Source: Phoebastria nigripes (Eukaryota; Chordata; Aves; Procellariiformes; Diomedeidae). From it: a DNA stretch of 64,000 nt. The DNA lies in contig JAYKAV010001256.1 of assembly GCA_035582835.1 (NCBI GenBank), positions 985,507 to 1,049,506 of the forward strand. The letters are read 5' to 3'. Below, one piece after another: positions 47,725 through 59,725 of this stretch. The translations under genes and the position numbers were made by a program. The notes beneath the pieces were generated by a model. That model searched no databases, was not told where the DNA came from, and saw only the letters and a program-made list of their open reading frames with translations. Positions within the stretch are counted from its first letter, which is position 1; every line of letters starts with the position of its first letter.

Positions 47725-50205
47725 AATTATAGAAGACTTTGAAGTTAGGTCAGGTTGCTCAGATCTTACTGAGCTTTAAATAGGTCAAAGGAGATACCAC
47801 AACAGCTCTGGGACCTTTTCCAATATTTCACTATCTTCATGGTGCAAAACTTTTTCCTTATATCTAATCATAATTTCCCATGTTGCAACTTGCTTCCATA
47901 GGCTCTGATCCTATTGCTGGACATCTCCGAGAAGAGGTTCTCTCTGTCTCCGATACACCTTCCTATTAAGTACTTCTAGATAGCTATAAGATGTCTTTTT
48001 TGCCTTCTCTTTTTAAAGCTGAACAAACTTAGTTCCCCCAAGATCTTCTTGTATCTCATGTCCTCTAGCCCTCTAAACATCTATGTGACCTCCACTGGAA
48101 TCACTCCAGCATGTCCATGTCTGTCTTGTACTGCAGAGCCCCAAAATGGACACACAACTCCAAAAGGGGTCCTGTGAGTGTTGAATACAGGGAACCTCCC
48201 TCAACCTGCTAACAACATTGTTGTTAATACAGCTCAATACGCTGTTGATTTTTTTCACTACAAGAACATACCACTGACTCACATTCAATATGTTGTCCAC
48301 CAGGACCCCCAGGTCCTTTTCTGCAAAATTGCTTTCTACCCAGTCAGCCCCCCGTGTGTGCTGTTGTCCTGGTCCCCTCTGAAATTTAGGGCAGTCTTCC
48401 ATGGGATCCTGTCAACTAGTCCCCCAAACAAGCTCAAATCTCTTCTCCTGAAGTCCAGAGCTGTAATTCTGCCATTTGTCTTGTTCACTTATCTGAATGT
48501 GATTGTTTTAGCAAAAGCTGATGTCCACTTTCATGTGCTGCATGAATTCTTTCTTTTTGGTGAAAAGCACACCCAGCAGAGTGTCTCCCCTAGTCAGATC
48601 GCTGATCTCCCATGTCAAAAAATCGTCCTTGATGGTCTCTGAAAACCTCCTACATTGCAAATGGCCTCAGGTTACCCTTCTAGGCAATGTCAGGATGGTT
48701 GACTAGGACCAGTGACNCTTCTCCCATCTTTCTAAAGAAAGCTTTATCTATTCCCAGATGTCCTCCATGATATTACCCTTGTTGGTCTCTCCTCTGATCC
48801 TTACCCATAAGCTCCTAATCATCTTGTCATAAATTTTAAGGCAAAACCCCATGCATTCAAGCTGCTTTTCACATTGAGGGGGGTGTGACATCTTTTTCTT
48901 GCCTTTCTGCCTGTCCTTTTAGGAAGGTGTTACCCACTCATTTCAGTTCTCCAGCCATAAGACCTATCCCCCCATATTTGTGATATCATAGCCCTGCAGC
49001 CTGCAGCCTAGTAACTCCTGTTATTTCCCATGCTGCATGTGTTCATGCACAGGCATTTGAGAGAGATCCGTCACCGGTCTTTTTCAAGTGAAATGTGAGA
49101 CCCATGACCCCTGCCATCAGGCTGTCCCTTTGAGCTTCCCTATACCTCTACTTCTCATCAGTCTGTGGTCATCATCCCCTGATACATTTCTCTTGAAGCC
49201 CTCCTCACTGGGTCAGCAAGCTGGCTTGCAAAGATGCTTTTGCCTGACTTTGTCAGANGGATCCCATCTCTCCCCAGAAGTCCTTTTTCCTCTGGGTGGA
49301 TCCCATGGTAGTTAGAGCTAAGGTCCTGCCTGAAACACCAGCTGTACAACCAGGTGTTGTTCTGAAAGATAACATCCACTCCTACCTAAGTCTTTCCTCT
49401 TGACTGACATGACTAAAGAGAACAGCCCTGGGCCCTCATGCTCCCTTCTAGAGGCTTGTAGTTACTCTTTAAACACTCAAGGTCACTTAATACTTAGCAG
49501 TATCAGCCCACATGGATGAGCAGCAATCATCTAAAGTCTGGATGGGTTTCAGCAGTCTGTGCAACATCCCAGATTCAAGCCTCAACAAGTGATGAATCTC
49601 CTGAGACAGCAAGCCTGGTTGGCAGATGAGTGTTTCTGTCTTCTGCAGAAGTCTGTAGCCATGACCATCCACTCTTTCCTCTGTATGCCAACATGTGGAT
49701 CAGTGTCTGCTGGCCCAGATGCCTCCCCTGAGGGAGTTTGCTCCTCCTCACTTGTTACAGACACATCTGTAAGTGCACATCTGACATCTGCAGGCAGAGG
49801 AAAAGCCTTCTTTCCATCACCAAAAGCCACAAACTTCCATCCTTCAACCTGGCAGTCTCAATCCTCCTCTCATTTAGACATAGCCTCTAACTATCCCTCC
49901 TTCCATGCAATATGGGATTTGGATCCTGCCTCTCCACAGTCTTTGCAAACAATCTGTTATTCTTTTTTTGTTCTACTTGATACTCACAGTCTGCTCTGAT
50001 CACCTCCTCCAACAGCCCGTTTACCTGGTAGCTCAGTGCCTCAACCAGAGCTCACCTCCCACCTGCAAGACTGAGACCCTGCAAAGTGCTGGGGCAGTTG
50101 GACCAGTCCCTGTGACATCTCATCACCTCAGTTTCACCAACTGGCAGTTCAGCACACTCCTGAGCAGCACCTCTGGGCCATCTTTCACAGCTTTGTCCAC
50201 ATAAA
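47725..50205 (-). mobile_element. CR1 LINE, internally deleted (ORF1, endonuclease and 3' end, no RT core)
   Basis: Reading in the minus sense from right to left, an ORF1-like part comes first. At 49,487-49,672 it has ICQPGLLSQEIHHLLRLES, then a decayed DYxxLLxIHVG-type esterase region. Next is the AP-endonuclease domain (about 49,080 to 48,385), with NTCSMGNN, then NHPDIA near 48,690 and LDFRRRDLSLFGGLVDRIPW at its end. The sequence then jumps at about 48,355-48,385 to the C-terminal part, GADWVESNFAEKDLGVLVDN (48,402-48,073). It closes with the 3' region, where AGGTCAGGTTGCTCAG and CCACAACAGCTCTGGG on the plus strand are landmarks. The linker and the whole reverse-transcriptase core between are absent. 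Stops and frameshifts are common, so it is dead. The right limit, in ORF1, is approximate. Plus-strand frames of 154 and 146 codons here are antisense shadows. Confidence 0.85.
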
Positions 50206-50901
50206 CTACTGGGTCATTTTCATACCTAAATCTACATGTATATGGCAATTTAAAACTTTGTGGTACAGGAGCCACCTCCTCGGCAGCTATATTGGGTTAT
50301 CTTCTGGAAAGGAGTTTGTTCTGATTTTTCTTATTTAGTGATATCCAGGAAGCCACAACACCTCTACTGGGATATGGATATTTTTCACATTTTATAACTT
50401 GTTAGCTGTAGTGCAGAAGCAACTGATGTGATCTGCCTGGGGGTAACTTTCAGAAGCTTCAAAAGAGTACAGAATACATCTGATCACCTCTTGCAATTAC
50501 TTGGTAACAGTGTGCCCTGCTCTGTTCTGATGATAAAACCAAGTGATAGTTACAGTCCTTTAAACATAAAATGGTCTGGGCTCCAACCAGCGTAGGTTCC
50601 CCCTACCCCCATTGTGTCTTGGGAGAGATTTAAGATCTTTTGCTTTTCCTTTGATGACTAAAATTTCACTCAACAATAGCAGTAGATGAAAATTCCCACA
50701 GCCCACAATTGTCCATATTTGCAAGACNTTAAGCACAATACAGAGCATACATGATGAATTGCCTGATACTGACAGTATTAGATAGCATCTTATATTTTGG
50801 ACTATGAGCTGATGAGCTATGACTGCAGCTTATCTGACTGATTATAATTTCACTACTACCTTCTGCTTCCCCAGCTGTTGTATTCACTGGTTGCTGCTTA
50901 C
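50206..50901. other. Noncoding DNA, nothing recognised
   Basis: No gene or clear repeat. The left part may still be degraded CR1 5' sequence, but I cannot align it by eye. Confidence 0.4.
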
Positions 50902-50975
50902 CTTGGACTGTAAGCTCTTTGGGGCAGGAAGTACCTTTCAGGTACTGCTGTATAATGTGGGACCAATCTGTGTTA
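50902..50975 (+). repeat. L2/MIR-type 3' tail
   Basis: CTTGGACTGTAAGCTCTTTG runs on into GGGCAGGAAGTACCTTTCAGGTACTGCTGTATAATGTGGGACCAA. The ACTGTAAGCTCTTTGGGGCAGG core is almost intact and is a strong landmark of L2 and MIR tails. It lies in the opposite orientation to the copies at 1,470 and 44,745. Confidence 0.7.
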
Positions 50976-53900
50976 TGAGTTACCCTCTCTGTTAATGTAG
51001 CAGAAGATAAGTGATCACATGCAACCTGACGTTGCATGTTAGTTGTCCTCAAAATCTAAATTTACTTTTATTATTTACTGAAGGACCTTTCTCCTGAAAG
51101 CATGTTTTAAAATCACCTTGGATCTTGCAGAGAGCAAGAGCCTGATCTTACAAAGTCCCTCAGAAGTTCCAGACCGCAAGTATAACAGGTTGAAGTGGAA
51201 TGGCCCAATAGCCCAACACAGCTCCCAACAATTTTAAAGAAGGGAGGAGCCCAAGGAATTCAAAGAATCTCAAACCAATTCTTTCTAATGAGGTGCAACA
51301 CTGTGTATAACACACAAAAATCTCAAGTGCGTTCACATATAGACCAGTTTCAAAAGTCAGGATTTCAAAATACCACAAGAATTTCTATAATACATCTTTG
51401 AGTGCACTTTTCTAAATACTCAGCTTATATTTCCATTTTCCTTTCATCCTTCCAGGACTATGCACTTTTTTCCCTCTCCTTCTCTTCCTTAAAGTTCTTT
51501 AAAATTTGTTGGGTGTTATTTTGGATCCCTACTTCAGAAACTTTACATGTCATTTTTCTAAAATTGTCTTTTTCTCTGTCTGATTTAAAGCTCCATTGCT
51601 ATTCTCATNTCTTGTAAGAATCCATAATGCACAATAACTTTCTACGCCTCAAGGCTTTTAAGACTTCTATTTAGATAACTTCCTGGTGATGGACTTGGTT
51701 GCTGGAAGTTCTGGAATTAAAAAGATGCACTTTCCTGTCAGAGCAGCAAGGTTGGGTACGACTAGCTGAAGCTCTTAGTGCTCTAAAACTGGTCTCACTA
51801 ATTGATGACCTAATATACCATCAGATTTTCCAGAGCATGTTTCCATTCGAATTTCAGACACAGTCAAAGTTCATTTTAGGCTTATCAAGCTGAAGCATGC
51901 CCTACTAGGATTAAATTCTGCAAGCAAGGAGAGTGTTTAGTGAAGTTCTCATCAGCCCATGTTGCACATATCTACAGGGTCATCAGTAATATAAATAAAG
52001 ATTATATGGAATATGCTCAATGGTCACAAGCATTCATATTCCAGTCAGATTATACTGTTTATGATAATATTCGCAGTTACATTAGAGAGATTTAACCTAG
52101 AAAAGGGATATACATTAAATGTAAGTCAACAGCTAACTGGTGGGAATTAGGATTAAATTTGCTTAATAGTTTATTCCGTGATTGCAGATTATACCTTGTT
52201 GATACTCTTAATGTCTAGTATTGGCTATGAAAACAGCTGATGCTAGCCACTGCTGCAGAAAAAAAAAAAAAAAAAAAAATTGGGTTAAATAGATTAATGA
52301 TCTGATCCAATGTATTTATCCTTATATCCCTATATCTTCTGACAGAAATTGTGTCACTCTTCTAAAAGGGACAGGGTTGCCTAGTCTTATAATGGTAGAC
52401 TTACAGTGATATATTCTGTAATGGACAAAATCTTGTTGCTATCTAGCATTTACAGAACATTATGAAAGAGTAAAAGTATTGCAGGGATTACTGGGGTTTT
52501 TTTGGTTAAAATTGTAACACTGGCTTGGAATGACAATCTGCCTTCCTAAATTCCATCTGGAGTTTCCCCTGAATAAATATTCCTTTCTTCTCAAATTTGT
52601 GATCTAAATTATTCAATGATATTGCTTTGTGATGTTAAACAGCTGTTGTGTTTCAGCCCTAAAAGCTCATTTCATTGATGGGTGAAGCAATTCTTTCATT
52701 TAAGTTTTATTTTAAAAATATCTTAGGTACCTTGAATTAAATGCAATATATGCATACAAGAAAATACTATATGTTTTATCACCTGCAATGAAAGTAAGGT
52801 CTTTGTAGATGACAGATATTATTAATCCCATAGACACCGCTGAAAAGGTTTTTAATATAACAGTGTTCTGGAAAAGATTAAACCAAAAATGACTATACTA
52901 GGATCCCAGAGATATAAATAAAGTTGTTTTTCTGGGAAAGCACCTGCTTTTATATATTGATGAGAAATTTCGCAGGGGCATATTTTGCCCTCAGACACTC
53001 ATGCATAAATCAAATTGATTTCAATAAAAATTGTGAGTGCATATTTGGTTGCCTTTACTGGAGCAGCAGTATTGCAGAGGCTTCTGTAGAGATTCCACAG
53101 CTAGATTTGCCTTTAACCTTAAAATCCCCATTTTACACTTGAATTGGCAATTTTAGCTTCCAGATCTGACAAAATCATCCAGAGGGAAGTAAAATCTCCC
53201 ATGAAGAGCTGGAGCCCGGCAGAGCATCCTAGAAAGAGCATCAGCTTGCTCTGTTCCTACACCCTTCCCCAGGCATCTGCTCCAGGCCACTTTCAGAGTC
53301 AGGATGCTGGGATAGAGGGAACTTTGTTCTAACCTGATACAACCATTCTTATTTCAGCATGCAATGAAGATTTTTTAAATGAGTATATTCTTTTAAAATT
53401 TTATGGAATCCTTCCTTTTGTAAACTTTGTTTTGTCACTCTCAATTTCTTGTTTTCTGGACTGTGAGACACCACAGTCTATAGGTACGTCCTTTAACAGG
53501 TAAGACACAGATCTTTATACCACTGCCAGACCTTGTCCACTGCTGTTTTTCTACTGTCCTTTCCCTAACTTGCCTTTTTCTGCACATAGACCCCCCCACT
53601 TCACACTGTCAGATGTATCCATTATCAAATTAAAGAGTGTGGGTATAACTTCTCATCTCAGCACACTCTTCAGCTTGCCCTCTCCAAGCTTACTATTGAG
53701 AACATCAGAGTGAAGTCATGTACAGGACAGCAGCCTTAATTACAGTAAGTGCACAAAAAAGAAAAAATAGGCTGAAAATAAACCAAAACCTAACTTCACA
53801 TATCTCAATTTAAACTCCCCTTAAAGCAATTTTTGCTTAGTACAGAGATGAAAAGGAAAACTGAAAGAAATACTTATCTGTTCTTGCTGTTTGATGATCT

Positions 53901-54816
53901 CTTACTTATATTTTCTTTGAACAAGACCAGTTAAAACCACCTAGTCTGACTTTGTTCACACACCCCAGCCTTGGATACTATTCCCCAGACCCTGCTTCAC
54001 TCCTGGTGTATTTTTTAGAATGGTGCCTGCTTTTAGCATATTCAAAATCTTGTCTGAAAGCTGAACACAGTAATGATTCCTTTAGCGGGACCACACCACC
54101 TGAGTCTTTCTTTGACAGCACTCTTCTCAACAGAATCAAACTATCCACTGTGACCCCCATTCCCCTACAATTGCACCTCAAATGCAACGCATTGCAGAAC
54201 ACAACAGGTCATTTGAGATGGAATATTGACAGCCCATGGCCTAATGAGTTCATTTGGCTCTGCAAAAATAAAGACAAAGACTACAGTAACAACACTTTGT
54301 TTCTATGGGCTCTACATATTAAACAATTGAGAATGCTTTGAGAATGCTGCTTGTCCCCCATTTTATGCCCCTTGATAGTGCAAATAGCATGATTTTTACC
54401 ATTCTAATTCTTATCAGTGACCAATCCATCACAGCCAAGAACTGACCCCTGGAGAATCCTTATTTGTCTGAAATATCCCACTGAAGGCTACCACCATATT
54501 AAAAGAAAATATTTCAAATCCATTAATTAATTAGGTTTAAATTCACTTTTATGTGTTGTATTGTTTAATGTGGAGTTACTTAGACCTTTACAGAAATCTG
54601 AGTAAGTTCACCAATTCAGCTTCATCAATTTGTGTGTTTTTTGTAGGGGTCACTGACCTCTCACCTACTGAAGTATCATCTTAGATAATAAAGACTGTTT
54701 AAAGACTATAATCACCTCTTTATTGTGTACATCTAGATGTTTTGCTCCAAAAACTGTTCTTACAAGACCATTTTTTCTATCAGCCACTGGAGAGCCATGT
54801 CTCAGCTCACTCTACA
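50976..54816. other. Noncoding DNA, A-tract
   Basis: No gene is supported. A run of 21 A lies at 52,259-52,279. A 129-codon plus frame at 53,952-54,341 has no recognisable domain. Confidence 0.45.
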
Positions 54817-54872
54817 GTTGGACTCTATGATCTTAAAGGTCTTTTCCAACCTAAATGATTCTATTATTCTAT
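54817..54872 (+). mobile_element. CR1 3' end, heavily 5' truncated
   Basis: GTTGGACTCTATGATCTTAA, AGGTCTTTTCCAACCTAAATG and ATTCTATTATTCTAT follow each other. This is the avian CR1 3' terminus (GGTTGGACTAGATGATCTT...CCTTCCAACC) with two or three copies of its short ATTCTATG-like tail unit. Up to about 35 bp before it may also belong to the element. Confidence 0.9.
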
Positions 54873-56866
54873 CCATTCACCTTCTTAACTTTAAGCAATT
54901 ATTGGTTGACATTCAAACGAGGTTACNTTTTAAGATCTACCGTGCTTTGTACACTCCCTTCTGGTAGTGATGGTGGATGAAATCTGTCAGTCGGTTTGTA
55001 CATGGAGTATTCTACCTACTTGACTTCCATAACAGCATCATCAGACATACTGGAATTTTATTGCCAAAGGTCAAATATCTTGTTATAGTCAGCTGCTGTA
55101 TCTTGGCTCTCATGGGCTACTTTGATGGAATTTGAACGGAAAAAGGTCTAGCCTGAAATATATCCATGGTCAGAGTGAATTACTGAGATTTACTATAATT
55201 GATCTTAGCTTCAGGATTAGTGTGGGTCAGAGAACAATGAAGGGAACCATCACAGTTTTCTCATTTTGCTTATATTTATTATTCTTCATAAGAGACTGAC
55301 ACTGTAAAGTCCTAGTATTAGATCCGGCTCCTCCTAAATACAATAACTTCAATGATGAGAAGGACAAGTCCAGTGTTAAGATCTGTCCATATAAAACTTT
55401 CAGTCAATGATCATACCAGATGCTTTGGCCTCCAAGTGATCCACTAATCAGATACTTGATGGCTTCTGGTTAGGAAAAATAAGCTAGATGTGAAGCATGA
55501 CTACCATATTCTCCTATTCACTGTGAGCTATTGTTTTTCTTGAATTGTTTCTGCTTTAAGAAAGGAGATTAACCTGTGCTCTTTCTTGGATTTTTCTTCA
55601 GTATTCTGGCACTGTTCCAGTGGCAGTAATTACCTTTTAGCTAAAACTATATACTCTTGGACTCACAATACCCTTTCCTACTTCTCCCTAACTTTTACGG
55701 CAACATCATTGCATGCCTGTACCTACCTGCCATCTTTGGAGCCGAGCACCACCAATGTGAGCAGGACCCCAAAATTATTCAAGACAGGAAATGAGACTCC
55801 CTGTTATACCAAAATGGAAAGGGAAGGAAATGAAATGGTCTATAGTTTTGCATCTAGTCACCATTACATTACATTCAAGAAGTTTCACACAGTGAATATA
55901 ATGTACTATCTAGCAGGTGAGTAAAAGGAATGGAAATCAGATTTACTGTGTTCTCTGCTGTTTCCAATAGCGCTGATGTTGAAGATTTCGATGGGAACTT
56001 TGTTAAGACTCTCTGTACCCTGGTCTATCCATTTGTATAATAATACTAGTGTTTGCAAATATCTCTGAAAACTTCATATGCAAGGCCCAGGATTGTAACC
56101 TAGGGACTATTATTAACAGTGGCTGTTGCTTAGACACATCACTCTGGTCCCCAAGCTGCTCCAAGCTGAATTCCCCTTCACATCCTAGCGAGTCTTTCTT
56201 TTCAACTTCTAATGACTCTGGAAGAGTCATGCATAATAAATACATGATTCACAGACAGCTACTTAGCCTGCTGTCTAACAAATCTCTAATTTGTTATCTA
56301 GTAAATATAGTAACACTTAAAATACAGAGACTCAATCAATGAATCTCTCTCCCTGTCTCACGTATCTGGAATACACAAAATGCAATATACTGCTGCTATC
56401 CATGGGCCAGCCACCTCTGATTACAGTATATATACATGAAACATCATTAAAAAAAATGTACAAAGAGCACTAAAATGCTAAAGCAAACAGCCATTTAAAC
56501 ATATTATTAGCTTTCCTCTTCCTGCTGTGGTGTCCTGGCCCCCAAAAGGGAAAAAAAAGGAGTCAATTATCTGCAGCAAAAACCTGGATCTAGACCAGAT
56601 TTCAGTGTGTGAGCCTTTCTTTTATTACAATAGGACCAGGTAACCCCACTTCAGATTGGCAGGACAGAGTGCCATGCGGCATGTATAAATACTGTAATTC
56701 TCTGTGACAGACATTGCGGGTTACAAGGTGAAAATGGGAAGCTACAAAAGCTAATAACCCCAAATGGGGATATTTGAAGATTATCCAGTCTGTGTATGGA
56801 ATTCAACAGAAATATTCTTCTATATTCCTGAAAGAGTATTAGAAAACCCAAAATACATTTCATTTT
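54873..56866. other. Noncoding DNA, nothing recognised
   Basis: Short frames only, with no domain or repeat identified. Confidence 0.45.
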
Positions 56867-56930
56867 GGGGACTGGACAAAACAACCTCTAGTGGTCCCTT
56901 TCAACCTCAACCATTCTGTGATCTGTGTGG
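56867..56930 (+). mobile_element. CR1 3' end, heavily 5' truncated
   Basis: GGGGACTGGACAAAACAACC, TCTAGTGGTCCCTTTCAACC and TCAACCATTCTGTGATCTGTG match the CR1 3' terminus with the GACCTC-type variant before GGTCCCTTCCAACC and an ATTCTGTG tail. It is a different variant from the copy at 54,817. Confidence 0.9.
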
Positions 56931-58676
56931 CAGCATCTTCCTTGAGTTTCCAGTGATAGGCTGAGGCTCTGTGAGCCTACAGTAAATTTTTGTATAATTG
57001 GGATACCAAAATCAAGAAATCTGAATCCTGCAGGTGCCGACTACCCCTAACAATGAGTTTCTTCACTAGGAATTGTGCTGTTCTCTGCTTGTGATAAAGA
57101 CGACACTGTACGGTACCTGATAAAACACATTAAAGTTAGAACATGCTGCCTTAAGTGCATAGTAGAGAAGTTCTTAGGGTTGATAGTTTTATCTCACTAT
57201 TTTGTTTCATTACATTGAATCAATCATCTCCAGGGGGGTGGCTTTAGACAGTTCAGAAATTTCTCATTTCAGGAGTACATGTGAATATTTTGCAGGGTTT
57301 TAATCTGCATGGGTCCGTGATCCTTTCCCTCTGTTTTGTTTGAGTTTTGGAACTGAAAATAAGAAAGCCTGTCAAAGCCTTTGTTTTGCCTGGCTTTGTG
57401 TCAAACCCATGTAGAATTCTGCATTCAACATGTATTTTCATAAGATGACCTGGGTTTCATGAAATTAAAAAGATTTGTCAGCTTTCAGAAGATGTGCAGC
57501 TGAGATATCAGTTTGTAATTATATCTGAAACGTGGTAGTCAGTTGAGCTCACGTTTCATTGAAAACATTATTCTCAGCATTGTGTCTTTAAACCAGTATG
57601 TTTTGCCAAAGAATGCTGCAAATGGTCTGTTTGAGATTAAAAAGCAAACCAAAACTAATTAAATGAAAAATCCAACACAACTACCCAGCCTAATCAAACT
57701 TTTTTCTCAGTGCTGTTTTTGCCATGGATCTCAAAATATTCAACAGCTTTCTGCAACAGCACCAGTCACCTCTTCAGCAGTCAGTTCTTCACCATTGTCT
57801 TTCAAATAACTGGAAAAGGCTAACTATTGGGAGGAAAAATGCAATTGAGAATAATAGTTAAAAACAAAAAAAACCCCAAACCAGGCATGCTTTGCTGGTG
57901 CTTTGTTGTTGGGTGTTGGGATAAAGAATAACTATAGATGGGGTAGACAACTAAGAAACACTATGATCACTTGCTCTGAACTCTCAGAGAGGAGATTTCT
58001 TTTTTCAAAAGGACATCAATCTTACTGATAATGAATCAAGTTCAGTTCCAAAATCCTTTAGGTGTTTTGTGTTTTTTTTTTTTTTTCTTCTATTTTTGAT
58101 TGGTTTTTTTTTAAGCTCTTCAGAGAAGCTAGCGAGAGAAATCTTCTCTGATGACTTTGGTATAAATAAATCATTAAATGATAAAAGCACGATTTCATAG
58201 AAATATTTAAGATAGCAATGAGATACAGAGAGTGGATGGTGGCTAAAATATTTCTGAAGTTCTGCAGTGAGACCACAAACTTTTGAGGCGGTAAGGAGAA
58301 GGTTTGTGTTTACTGTATGCTACCAAAGAGCAAAGGGCTGTTCGCTTGGCTGCAACAGTTTTTCTAGGGTTTATATAAGTGTCTTTGTGTCAAATCCAGG
58401 TCCACCTATAATTGATCAAACCCAGAATTTCCACATTTGGAGAAGTTCATTAGTTATATTTAACAGGAAGCGAAGCTTAATGGGCTTGTTGATTACATGG
58501 ACACTAAGGATTTTTCCCAAAGCAGAGCACAGCTATAAACAATGAAGTGTTTTAATGCTGATGTGGTGAGATTAGAGAGCTGTTAGTAAAAATCCCCATT
58601 TTAGAGTACTTTGTGCATGAATTCTGCGTGGTGGGAATCTCTATACCCCAGAGAAAACTAGTTAGCATAGACTTAA
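56931..58676. other. Noncoding DNA, T-tract
   Basis: No gene is supported. A run of 15 T lies at 58,072-58,086, and K-rich frames opposite it are low-complexity artefacts. Confidence 0.45.
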
Positions 58677-58732
58677 ATACACACATATATATTTATAATA
58701 CAAGCGCACACACACACACATATATATATATC
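58677..58732. repeat. Compound (CA)n/(TA)n microsatellite
   Basis: ACACACATATATAT, then CGCACACACACACACACATATATATATAT, split by a short unique stretch. Confidence 0.93.
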
Positions 58733-59674
58733 AGTTTTCTGATAGACAAAAGGAAGCCAAACTAGAATGCAAATGTAACTTTTGGCACAGAGACCATGTC
58801 AACCCAAACAGACTAAAATTAGTTGATAATTTTCCAAGTACAAATTTACATGTAAAAAGAACAAAGCCGTTCAATTCTACATTTGCTGACTGGAGACCAA
58901 TTTACCCCAGAGGGAAGAGAAATTCTTGAGTATGGCTGTTGTCCAAATTATTATGATTAGGAGAAAACAAATGAGATTTTACTTCGGTCATGCAAAAAAA
59001 GCTATTTTTCTTTTCGGCTTTTACCTGACGAGTAGGTTGCAAATTCTGTATCCAGTCAACTTAAAATAGTAAGGATCCATTAACAAGATTTAAAGTGACA
59101 AAGCAATGCTGTTTCTTATCAGGAAANTTGTTAGGGGTTGATTTAAATTCTGTTTAAGACATTAAATTTATGCTGGCTAGCAACTGTGATAGAGAGTTGT
59201 GTTTAACATCCTATCACGCAGTTCTGTAAAGAGACCTATCTTCATCAATGGATGTGTGATACAACCCTGAATGTTGTATGCTTTGGTCAGGTATATAGCA
59301 AGGTATAATGTTTTCATTGTTCAGCCTTTTTTTCTTTTTGTGAAAAACAGTTTACAGAAAAAAAAAAAAAAAAAAATTACTTCCCCTGGCTTAGACAAAA
59401 GCAAAATAAAGAGTGAGAGAAAGGGTCATATTCGTTTTTCTTTGAAATGATTTCATGTGGTTTCAGGCAATTCCTTCCCACTGTAGAAATGGATGATGAA
59501 ATTCTAAGTTAGGAGTGATTTTTAAGGATCAGCCTGCTTTCTTCAACACCCTGGAATCAAAAGATGAAAACAACAAATGACTTGCGATGAGAAGGACTAA
59601 TTGTGGCTGTGGATGTTCCACTTTATCCACACTAGACATTAATTGTAAGTCCTCTCTTTGATAGCAAGTGTCTG
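58733..59674. other. Noncoding DNA, A-tract
   Basis: A run of 20 A is at 59,358-59,377. Nothing else is recognised. Confidence 0.45.
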
Positions 59675-59725
59675 ATCTAGCATTGACTGAAGTCTATGAA
59701 AGAGCTGCCATTGACTTCAGAAGTT
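59675..59725. repeat. Degenerate palindromic amniote repeat
   Basis: CTGATCTAGCATTGACTGAAGTC is followed by TATGAAAGAGCTGCCATTGACTTCAGAAG, in overlapping words. It fits the layout CTGATC...CATTGAAGTCAATGGAAAGACTCCCATTGACTTCA that I recall for the same repeat kind as at 24,057 and 503. It is decayed and the family name is unknown to me. Confidence 0.5.

Noticed and set aside
48178..48642. 154-codon plus-strand frame
   Set aside because: It is antisense to the minus-strand CR1; the CR1 ORF2 similarity lies on the other strand.
49559..49999. 146-codon plus-strand frame
   Set aside because: It is antisense to the ORF1 part of the same CR1.
53952..54341. 129-codon plus-strand frame
   Set aside because: No domain recognised and overlapped by an open minus frame, which suggests composition rather than coding.
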